Positions 6,802 to 12,809 of a stretch of 12,809 nucleotides of DNA are shown piece by piece. Source of the DNA: an uncultured Clostridia bacterium (GTDB lineage Bacteria; Bacillota; Clostridia; Oscillospirales; CAG-272); NCBI GenBank assembly GCA_937894775.1, contig CALAXC010000137.1, positions 1-12,809 on the forward strand. The letters run 5' to 3'. Position 1 is the stretch's first letter; each line of letters starts with the position of its first letter. The position numbers and the translations under genes were made by a program. The notes below the pieces were generated by a model, which was not told the origin of the DNA, ran no database searches, and saw only the letters and a list, made by a program, of their open reading frames with translations.

Positions 6802-8985
6802 ATGGGTTGGTTTGATGAACAGATAAAACAAAGAAGAAAAAATGACGAGGACATATTCTCCGACGCATTTGCTGACATTGCGGATGCAGTGCTTGGCACG
6901 AAGAGAAGTTCCTCAAATGACGGAAATGACGAGCGTGAGATCGGAGCAATTTGGAAAATCCTCGAATATTACAAGGTGAAACCTCAGCAACTTCCAAGCT
7001 CTGTCAAGACCTTAAACGATCGTCTTGAATACCTGCTTCGTCCGAACGGAATTATGCAGCGTAATATCGATCTTGAGTCGGGATGGTATAAGGATTCCAT
7101 TGGTGCTGTGCTTGGCAAGCGTAAGGATGACGGAAGTGCTGTCGCCTTTATCCCAAAGGGTATTTCCGGATACGTATATTTTGATGATGAATCCGGCAAA
7201 TGGGAAAGAATCAATGCGGCAAACGAGGCACTTTTTGAAGAGGAGGCAATTTGCTTTTACAAGCCCTTTCCTCTTGGAAAACTGACACTGCGCTCACTGA
7301 TGCGTTATATCGTTGAAACGCTTTCGGTTTCTGATTTCGTTTTCGTTATACTGTCAACCTTGGCGGCAACCGCTGTCGGTTTGCTTGGACCGAAGCTGAA
7401 CAATCTTCTGATGGGGACTGTTGTTGATAGCAAGGATTATCAGCTTTTGATGGGAATAACCATATTTATGATAAGCGTCAGCATCAGCTCCTTGCTGATC
7501 AGAGGAATTACCTCGCTTTTGATGGCACGCATCAACACGAAGATTACGATCTCTGTGCAAGCAGCGACGATGATGCGCGTGTTATCGCTTCCTGCGGACT
7601 TCTTTAAAAAATACAGTGCAGGCGACCTTTCAAGCCGTGCGCAATACATACAGTCGCTTTGTTCAATGCTTGTATCTTGTGCGCTTAATACAGGACTTAC
7701 TTCAATTTTCTCCTTAATGTACATTACACAGATATTTGAATATGCGCCAGCTCTTGTTTTTCCGGCTCTTGGAGTGATACTTGCAACCCTTTTGTTTTCA
7801 CTCGTTACCACGTTCTATCAGATGAAGTACACGAAAAAGCAGATGGAGCTTTCAGCAGAGGAAAGCGGTATGAGCTACTCGATGATAACCGGAATTCAAA
7901 AGATCAGACTTTCGGGAGCGGAAAAAAGGATGTTTGCACGTTGGTCTAAGCTTTATGCAGAGCAACTCAGAGTAGCGTATAATCCGCCGCTCTTTCTGCG
8001 AGCAAACAATGCCTTCGGTGCCATCATATCTCTTAGCGGTATGATCATGATGTACTATTTGGCTGTTCGCAGTCAGGTTGGAGTAGCAGATTACTATGCA
8101 TTTAATACGGCTTACGGAATGGTCAGCGGTGCGTTTATGTCGATTGCCGGTATTGCTACTACGGTTGCTCAATTCAAGCCTACCATTGAAATGGCAAAGC
8201 CTATTATGGACACCATTCCCGAAATTGCTGAGGGTAAGCCCGTGATAGAGCAGCTTTCGGGCGGAATTGAGATCAGTAACGTGTCATTCAGATATCACGA
8301 TGGAATGCCTAACGTTATTGACGATCTTTCATTGAAAATCCGACCGGGACAATATGTTGCCATCGTTGGCTCAACCGGTTGCGGAAAATCTACGCTACTG
8401 AGGTTACTGCTTGGTTTTGAAAAGCCGCAGAAGGGAGCAATATACTACGACGGCAAGGATCTTGCCGGAATCGATTTGAAATCTCTCCGTCGCAAAATTG
8501 GTGTGGTTATGCAAAACGGCAAGCTTTTCCATGGCGATATCTTTTCCAATATTATTATTTCCGCACCGCATCTTTCGGTGGATGAGGCTTGGGCTGCGGC
8601 TGAGATGGCAGGTGTTGCCGACGATATACGAAAAATGCCTATGGGAATGCACACGATGATTTCGGAGGGCTCGGGTGGAATTTCTGGTGGACAGCGTCAA
8701 AGAATTATGATTGCCCGCGCCATTGCCCCAAAACCCAAGATTATTATGCTTGATGAGGCAACAAGCGCGCTGGACAATATTACGCAGAAGATCGTTTCAG
8801 ATTCGCTGGATACCCTCAAATGCACGAGAATTGTAATTGCTCACCGACTATCCACCATCCGCGAGTGTGACCGTATCATTTATCTTGAAAGTGGCAAGAT
8901 CGTTGAGGACGGCACCTATGACGAATTGATTGCGCAGGGCGGCAAATTTGCAGAGCTTGTTGAGCGTCAAAGACTTGATAATTAA
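6802..8985 (+). CDS. NHLM-type bacteriocin ABC transporter, permease/ATPase without peptidase
   Basis: Counted from 6802 the protein has 727 residues. It starts MGWFDEQIKQRRKNDEDIF, followed by a soluble region of about 155 residues with no C39 motif, a membrane domain (about 170-460) and an ATPase with Walker A GSTGCGKST (523-531), signature ISGGQRQR (627-634), Walker B IIMLDEATSALD (647-658) and the H-loop VIAHRLSTI. Its order after the C39 transporter and the fusion protein is the standard arrangement of NHLM-type systems, where the two ABC proteins probably form a heterodimer. Both ATPase sites look complete. The stop is at 8983-8985 and no clear hairpin terminator follows; the next promoter starts at 9073. 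Confidence 0.9.
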   Translation: MGWFDEQIKQRRKNDEDIFSDAFADIADAVLGTKRSSSNDGNDEREIGAIWKILEYYKVKPQQLPSSVKTLNDRLEYLLRPNGIMQRNIDLESGWYKDSIGAVLGKRKDDGSAVAFIPKGISGYVYFDDESGKWERINAANEALFEEEAICFYKPFPLGKLTLRSLMRYIVETLSVSDFVFVILSTLAATAVGLLGPKLNNLLMGTVVDSKDYQLLMGITIFMISVSISSLLIRGITSLLMARINTKITISVQAATMMRVLSLPADFFKKYSAGDLSSRAQYIQSLCSMLVSCALNTGLTSIFSLMYITQIFEYAPALVFPALGVILATLLFSLVTTFYQMKYTKKQMELSAEESGMSYSMITGIQKIRLSGAEKRMFARWSKLYAEQLRVAYNPPLFLRANNAFGAIISLSGMIMMYYLAVRSQVGVADYYAFNTAYGMVSGAFMSIAGIATTVAQFKPTIEMAKPIMDTIPEIAEGKPVIEQLSGGIEISNVSFRYHDGMPNVIDDLSLKIRPGQYVAIVGSTGCGKSTLLRLLLGFEKPQKGAIYYDGKDLAGIDLKSLRRKIGVVMQNGKLFHGDIFSNIIISAPHLSVDEAWAAAEMAGVADDIRKMPMGMHTMISEGSGGISGGQRQRIMIARAIAPKPKIIMLDEATSALDNITQKIVSDSLDTLKCTRIVIAHRLSTIRECDRIIYLESGKIVEDGTYDELIAQGGKFAELVERQRLDN

Positions 8986-9072
8986 TATTTAGAGAAAGAT
9001 AAATGGGCAAGTGTGAAGTCTGTATCGCAGAATAACGGAAAAGTAAAAAATATTTTCTGAGTTTCTTGGGGA

Positions 9073-9109
9073 ATTTGTAACAGATTTGTAACGCTCCATA
9101 TGATACACT
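9073..9109 (+). promoter_or_regulatory. Promoter with tandem 11-bp operator, precursor peptide gene
   Basis: ATTTGTAACAG (9073-9083) and ATTTGTAACGC (9084-9094) repeat the operator found at 3910-3931 with one base changed. TACACT (9104-9109) starts ten bases past the repeats, the same distance as TATCAT at the first promoter. The alternative pair TTGTAA (9075-9080) and TATGAT (9099-9104) again has an 18-base spacer. The untranslated leader to the ATG at 9211 would be close to 100 bases, in which I see no strong hairpin. Confidence 0.7.
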
Positions 9110-9194
9110 ACTAACAAAGAAAGCATTTGCTCTTGATATTCAGCCTTTTTGACTGTTTTGATCTTCAAGTCTGAAAGGTGCAGATTTCATCGAT

Positions 9195-9203
9195 AAAGGA
9201 GAA
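9195..9203 (+). promoter_or_regulatory. Ribosome binding site of the precursor gene
   Basis: AAAGGAGAA lies 7 bases before the ATG at 9211 and rules out the in-frame upstream ATG at 9178, which has no such site. Confidence 0.8.
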
Positions 9204-9210
9204 CAAAATC

Positions 9211-9588
9211 ATGAATAATTTAACACCAGAACTTATTGCAAAGGCAAAGGCAGCAAAGAACACAGAAGAGCTTCTTGAGCTTGCCAAGGAAAACGGCGTA
9301 GAGCTTTCCGAAGAGGAGGCTAAGACTTGTTTTGAACAATTACACGCAAACTCGGAGGTGTCCGATGATGAATTGGAGGCTGTTTCCGGCGGTGGCATTT
9401 GTCAGGATATCATAGATTTCTTCCAGAGTAGAAACGGGCGCAATGATAGCACCTGCCCTTATTGCGGTGATAAGCCGAAGCCCTCGAACATACCCGCCAA
9501 ACCGGAATTTGACAGTAGTATAACGCCTCTCCCTTACGATACGCTCCCCGGTGATCCGAATGACAAAAACAAAATTGTATTTCTTTGA
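9211..9588 (+). CDS. Nif11-like (NHLP-type) RiPP precursor peptide
   Basis: The 125-residue product has a leader of about 61 residues: a helical, Ala/Lys/Glu-rich Nif11-like region (NLTPELIAKAKAAKNTEELL, then ELSEEEA) ending in SDDELEAVSGGG, the classic double-glycine site (Gly60-Gly61). The presumed core of 64 residues starts GICQDIIDFFQ and contains three cysteines (64, 82, 85), the last two in CPYCGDKPKP, and then a Pro/Asp/Ser/Thr-rich tail ending NKIVFL. The C39 transporter upstream should remove the leader and export the core. No lanthipeptide synthetase, radical SAM, YcaO or nitrile-hydratase-like gene lies nearby, so the modification, if any, is unknown. The long core is unusual. Its last 55 bases overlap a lipoprotein ORF on the other strand, which leaves the native 3' end open to question. 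Confidence 0.88.
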   Translation: MNNLTPELIAKAKAAKNTEELLELAKENGVELSEEEAKTCFEQLHANSEVSDDELEAVSGGGICQDIIDFFQSRNGRNDSTCPYCGDKPKPSNIPAKPEFDSSITPLPYDTLPGDPNDKNKIVFL

Positions 9589-9938
9589 TATTGAAACAAA
9601 AGAGCCTTTGCTTGATAAACAAAATAACCTGTCTCCAAATCGTATTTTGCAGACATCTTGTCATCGCTATACTCGGTCCACAAGCCTGTTTCAGGATCAA
9701 TTTTAACATTATTTTTAATTGCACTCTGAATGTCGGCTGCTGCTTTTGTCTGAGGATACATACCAAATTCTACCAATTTATCATCTGCAACCTCATCCTG
9801 CTTTGAAAGTGAAGGATCTCCGCCGTTAGTAGTCCAATCAGACTTACCTATCTCTGTATCCTTACATCCTGTAAACAAAACCAAACTTGACATGATAACA
9901 AGCGCCAATATTACGGACAATAACTTTTTGTGTGTCAT
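9534..9938 (-). CDS. Small lipoprotein of unknown function, probably 3'-truncated
   Basis: The 134-residue product starts with a clear lipoprotein signal peptide (MTHKKLLSVILALVIMSS, lipobox LFTGC with Cys25). The ATG at 9936-9938 has the site GGGAGG ten bases upstream. The middle (PQTKAAADIQSAIKN, DPETGLWTEYSDD, YDLETGYFVY) is soluble and looks like normal coding sequence; I do not recognise the family. The last 18 or so residues, including NTILFLSFGSPGSVS, are read from the strand opposite the precursor gene and do not look like a natural ending. The simplest reading is a longer lipoprotein cut off where the peptide cassette joined; a true convergent overlap is possible. No terminator is visible between the two genes. 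Confidence 0.65.
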   Translation of the reverse strand: MTHKKLLSVILALVIMSSLVLFTGCKDTEIGKSDWTTNGGDPSLSKQDEVADDKLVEFGMYPQTKAAADIQSAIKNNVKIDPETGLWTEYSDDKMSAKYDLETGYFVYQAKALLFQYQRNTILFLSFGSPGSVS

Positions 9939-10059
9939 AAATTAAATGCCTCCCAATACGATAGATAACACGCATAGACAATGCGGTAAGCAACACAATA
10001 ATATACCAATGAAGTATACCTTCTATTGTTTTGGATGTCAATAAATAAATAAAAATTTT

Positions 10060-10091
10060 AGTATTAAATCTTGCCTTCCGCTCATATACTT
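10060..10091 (+). promoter_or_regulatory. Possible sigma-E promoter of spoIVA
   Basis: CATATACTT (10083-10091) resembles the -10 element of mother-cell sigma-E promoters (CATACA-T), with an AT-rich -35-like AGTATTAA beginning at 10060 about 16 bases upstream. In Bacillus spoIVA is transcribed by sigma-E, so its presence here is expected. The match is imperfect and not tested. Confidence 0.4.
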
Positions 10092-10144
10092 GCTTTGTAA
10101 ACCGCAGCGAGTACAGGGTTACTATTTAATAAGGAGGTATTTCA

Positions 10145-11623
10145 GTGGATAGATTTGATATTTACCAGCAAATAGCGCAAAGAACTAACGGAGATATTTA
10201 CATCGGAGTTGTAGGCCCCGTCCGCACGGGAAAGTCTACTTTTATTAAAAGATTTATGGATTTATTGGTTATTCCCAATATTACCGACACTTTTGAACGT
10301 GACAGGGCAATAGATGAGTTGCCTCAAAGTGCTTCAGGCAAAACCATTATGACAACAGAGCCGAAATTCATCCCGAACGAGGCTGCTAACATCACGATTG
10401 ACGGCAACATTAATTTAAGAGTTCGTCTCGTTGACTGTGTTGGCTATCTTGTTTCCGGAGCCTTAGGCCATCTTGAAAACGATGTTCCCCGTATGGTAGA
10501 CACACCTTGGTTCGAAGAAAAGATTCCCTTCGGCCAGGCGGCGGAAATAGGCACTAAAAAGGTTATTACGGAGCATTCAACAATTGGGCTTGTTATCACT
10601 ACAGATGGCAGCATTACTGATATTTCAAGAGATGAATACGAAGAAGCAGAGGCGCGCGTCATTTCCGAATTAAAAAGCACCGGCAAACCTTTTGCCATTC
10701 TTCTCAATTGCATTGACACTTCTTCTGAGGATATTATTCCTTTAAAAGAAGAATTAAGTGAAAAATACGGTGTTCCTGTGCTTCCTGTAAATTGCAGCAC
10801 AATGACACAAGAAGATATTAACAATATTATGCAAGCATTACTGTATGAATTTCCAATATGCGAAATAGGCATTAACATTCCGTCGTGGATGATTAGTCTT
10901 GATTACAATGAGGAGCTAAAGGCCTCCTTGACGGATGCTATAAAGGATTCTTTTGAGGAAGCATCTAAGGTTCGCCATATTAATGATTGTGTAGAGGCTT
11001 TAAAAGGATATTCTTTTGTAAAAAATGCTGTTGTTTCGTCCATTGATGCCGGCAGCGGCTGCTCTTTAATTGACATACAACTACCTGATGAACTTTTTTA
11101 TAACATTCTCTCAGAACGCTCCGGGCTTGATATTACCGATGATAAAGCACTCATTTCAATGATTCGTGATTTAGGCCGCATTAAACGTGAGCACGAGCGT
11201 TTAGAAACTGCTCTTCGCGAGGTAGAGCTTAAAGGCTACGGAATAGTCATGCCCACCATGGAGGAAATGCATTTGGAAGAGCCGCAAATAGTTAAGCAAG
11301 GCAACCGCTTCGGCGTGCGTCTGCGCGCTCACGCTCCGTCAATACATATGATAAAAGCCGATATCGAAACTGAAATTGCGCCTTTTGTTGGCACGGAGAA
11401 GCAATCCGAAGAGCTTGTAAATTACATTTTAAATGAATTTGAGGGCGATCCTCAATCAATATGGACTTCGAATCTATTCGGCAAGCCTCTTAATGAGCTT
11501 ATGGGCGAAGGCCTCCAAAGTAAACTAAACCGTATACCTGATGAGGAGCGTGTCAAACTCCAGGAAACAATACAACGCGTAATAAACGAGGGCAGCGGCG
11601 GACTAATTTGTATAATTCTGTAA
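10145..11623 (+). CDS. spoIVA: Stage IV sporulation protein A (spore coat morphogenetic ATPase)
   Basis: The 492 residues equal the length of the Bacillus subtilis protein. SpoIVA hydrolyses ATP to polymerise on the outer forespore membrane and forms the base on which the spore coat assembles; it is made in the mother cell. The Walker A motif GPVRTGKST occupies residues 24-32, the Walker B-like region is VRLVDCVGY, and the strongly conserved end GGLICIIL is present. The start is a GTG at 10145, with AAGGAGGT (10131-10138) 6 bases upstream. The gene is complete and marks the organism as an endospore former. It stands alone, divergent from the lipoprotein and convergent with the phosphatase gene, and is not expected to belong to the peptide cassette. 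Confidence 0.97.
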   Translation: MDRFDIYQQIAQRTNGDIYIGVVGPVRTGKSTFIKRFMDLLVIPNITDTFERDRAIDELPQSASGKTIMTTEPKFIPNEAANITIDGNINLRVRLVDCVGYLVSGALGHLENDVPRMVDTPWFEEKIPFGQAAEIGTKKVITEHSTIGLVITTDGSITDISRDEYEEAEARVISELKSTGKPFAILLNCIDTSSEDIIPLKEELSEKYGVPVLPVNCSTMTQEDINNIMQALLYEFPICEIGINIPSWMISLDYNEELKASLTDAIKDSFEEASKVRHINDCVEALKGYSFVKNAVVSSIDAGSGCSLIDIQLPDELFYNILSERSGLDITDDKALISMIRDLGRIKREHERLETALREVELKGYGIVMPTMEEMHLEEPQIVKQGNRFGVRLRAHAPSIHMIKADIETEIAPFVGTEKQSEELVNYILNEFEGDPQSIWTSNLFGKPLNELMGEGLQSKLNRIPDEERVKLQETIQRVINEGSGGLICIIL

Positions 11624-11634
11624 AAGCAGCTTAT

Positions 11635-11679
11635 AAGAAAACACGGGAACATCACATACAAATGTAATTTTCCCGTGTT
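11635..11679 (-). terminator. Hairpin terminator between convergent spoIVA and phosphatase genes
   Basis: A 10-bp stem, AACACGGGAA (11640-11649) with TTCCCGTGTT (11670-11679), lies between the two convergent genes. Read on the - strand it is followed by TTCTTAT, a reasonable U-tract, so it mainly serves the phosphatase gene. On + the following bases (AATATCAATT) are a poor tail, though the hairpin may also slow spoIVA transcription. Confidence 0.6.
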
Positions 11680-11702
11680 AATATCAATTAAACTTTAAGT
11701 AA

Positions 11703-12194
11703 TTATTCTATTATCTTATCAAAAGCAAGTTCAAGTGCCTTTTTAATATCAGAGGCACACTCCTCGTAATCATCCTCATCACCGCGGTAAGGATCATCAA
11801 TATCAAGATTACCGTCTAAGCCCTTGTCACCGTATGCCAGCTCATTTAAAGTATATGTTTTGCTTACAGTATCAGAAAATGCATCCTCAATTGCCTGCTG
11901 ATGACTGTCAGACATAGCAATAACCAAATCGCTTTCTTCAAGAAGCTCTCGGTCCAACTGCTTCGCTCTGTGCTTATCAGAGTCTTCTATACCGTAATTT
12001 TCCTCAAGAACTTTAACTGCCGGAGAGCCGGCCTCATCATCTTCTATGGCAAATAAGCCTGCTGATGAAATCTTATAGTCTCTCTTGTTTAATTTACCCT
12101 CTTCATCGGCTTTCTCAAGCATATCTTTTAAAATATACTCTGCCAAAAAGCTTCTGCATATATTACTCGTGCAGACGAAAAGAATATGTTTCAA
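11703..12194 (-). CDS. Low-molecular-weight protein tyrosine phosphatase
   Basis: The 163-residue protein has the family P-loop at its N-terminus, VCTSNICRS (Cys8, Arg14), and the general-acid motif DDPY (Asp134). Isoleucine at position 12, where the arginine phosphatase YwlE has threonine, points to phosphotyrosine rather than phosphoarginine specificity. The P-loop has Ser at position 10 in place of the usual Gly (CXGN), a mild oddity. The start is a TTG at 12192-12194 with GAGGTG (12206-12211) 11 bases upstream. It follows the Sua5 gene by 57 bases on the same strand, the same pairing as ywlC-ywlE in Bacillus, which supports the assignment of both genes. Confidence 0.88.
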   Translation of the reverse strand: MKHILFVCTSNICRSFLAEYILKDMLEKADEEGKLNKRDYKISSAGLFAIEDDEAGSPAVKVLEENYGIEDSDKHRAKQLDRELLEESDLVIAMSDSHQQAIEDAFSDTVSKTYTLNELAYGDKGLDGNLDIDDPYRGDEDDYEECASDIKKALELAFDKIIE

Positions 12195-12251
12195 AATTAA
12201 AATAACACCTCATTCTCTAAAACAAATATGATTACTTGCTGTTCCGGGCAC

Positions 12252-12809
12252 TTACACTGTAAAAATATTCCCTCCGGCAGCACGATATAATCTGTTCATA
12301 ACAGCATCTCCCGTTCCGCCTTTAGGTAGTGCCTCTGCAAAAACCATATTAACGCCCATGTCATCAAATCTTCTCAGGCAATGGAACAAATTAGATGCCT
12401 GCTGCAGACTATCTTGCAGACTGCCTAAAGATAAGACAACAACATTGTCCTCCTTATAATAACAAAAGCTTTCGTCAGTTGCAAGAACTCCGCAGGAATA
12501 TCCTTCGCCTTTTGCCTTTTTTATTTCTGATAATATATGTGATACTACAGCTGAAGGCTCTCCGTCACATATTTTAACGGTTGCTTTCGGTGCATAATGT
12601 CTGTATTTAAGTCCCGGCGAGCGAGGCTTTTCCGTAGCGTTATCGTGCGGCTTCATCCAATCAAGTTCGTCTGCCGATTCAACGACAGTAGATATTTGCT
12701 CCAGCGTTACAGCTCCCGGCCTTAATATGCTCATCTGTTCACCTGCTATGTCGAAAACTGCCGATGCTACTCCACCTTCGCAATTGCCGCCGTCAATAAT
12801 AATATCTAC
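12252..12809 (-). CDS. Sua5/YwlC threonylcarbamoyl-AMP synthase, C-terminal part (partial)
   Basis: The frame runs from the right edge of the window to a TAA at 12252-12254; about 185 residues are visible and the N-terminal catalytic part is missing. The end of the YrdC domain is seen as DIIIDGGNCEGGVASAVFD and ILRPGAVTLEQI. Then comes the linker SPGLKYRHYAPKA, the typical hallmark of full-length Sua5, and the C-terminal Sua5 domain. The enzyme makes threonylcarbamoyl-AMP from threonine, bicarbonate and ATP for the t6A modification of tRNAs reading ANN codons. The internal ATG at 12732-12734 is not the start, because the domain continues upstream without a break. The usual ESTV motif reads ASAV here. 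Confidence 0.9.
   Translation of the reverse strand, partial: VDIIIDGGNCEGGVASAVFDIAGEQMSILRPGAVTLEQISTVVESADELDWMKPHDNATEKPRSPGLKYRHYAPKATVKICDGEPSAVVSHILSEIKKAKGEGYSCGVLATDESFCYYKEDNVVVLSLGSLQDSLQQASNLFHCLRRFDDMGVNMVFAEALPKGGTGDAVMNRLYRAAGGNIFTV

Noticed and set aside
4817..8700. Long minus-strand frames opposite the two ABC genes
   Set aside because: They are antisense shadows of strongly conserved ABC genes, lack ribosome binding sites and give proteins without recognisable features.
9178..9210. Longer start of the precursor peptide at 9178
   Set aside because: No ribosome binding site there, while AAAGGAG is correctly placed for 9211, which gives a typical Nif11-type leader.
9451..9480. 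CPYCGDKP in the precursor as a zinc-ribbon protein domain
   Set aside because: Only one CX2C pair follows the leader and there is no second pair at ribbon spacing; the clear Nif11-type leader and GG site make an exported core the better reading.
1..12809. CRISPR arrays, tRNA or rRNA genes, insertion sequences
   Set aside because: I saw no regularly spaced repeats, tRNA-like sequence, rRNA sequence, transposase gene or terminal inverted repeats.

Overview
The window looks like a chromosomal segment from an anaerobic, spore-forming Firmicute of the class Clostridia. The main reasons are an intact spoIVA gene (spore coat morphogenesis), strong purine-rich ribosome binding sites, and an NHLM/Nif11-type peptide export system of the kind common in gut Clostridia. 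I cannot name the genus from sequence alone.

Left part (1-3820, all on +): the tail of an unrecognised gene; a lipoprotein tyrosine phosphatase (334-1467) whose N-terminal part resembles the C-terminal domain of SAM hydroxide adenosyltransferases; a doubtful small membrane ORF (1460-1663); a strikingly AT-rich ATP-grasp protein (1684-2496); and a condensation-domain-like acyltransferase (2573-3820). A clear hairpin terminator (3863-3903) closes this part.

Centre (3910-9588, all on +): a compact ribosomal-peptide (RiPP/bacteriocin) export cassette. It holds a very short HlyD-like membrane fusion protein, an ABC transporter with a C39 leader peptidase, an uncatalogued 26-codon cysteine-rich micro-ORF, a second ABC transporter ATPase of the NHLM type, and a Nif11-like precursor peptide with a GG-type leader. 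The transporter operon and the precursor gene each have a promoter carrying the same 11-bp tandem operator (GTAAC-N6-GTAAC twice over), so one response regulator probably controls both. The inferred pathway is that the precursor is made, its leader is cut by the C39 domain after the double glycine, and the product is exported. No recognisable tailoring enzyme lies inside the cassette, and no regulator lies in the window.

Right part (9534-12809): a lipoprotein on - that runs 55 bp into the 3' end of the precursor gene and may be truncated; spoIVA on + behind a plausible sigma-E promoter; then, on -, a low-molecular-weight tyrosine phosphatase and the C-terminal part of a Sua5/YwlC threonylcarbamoyl-AMP synthase. 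These last genes look like core chromosome, so the cassette seems to sit beside or inside a core region, with its right edge near 9590.

The least explained items are the cysteine-rich micro-ORF between the two ABC genes, the shared operator, and the orphan-like precursor whose 3' end collides with a lipoprotein gene.
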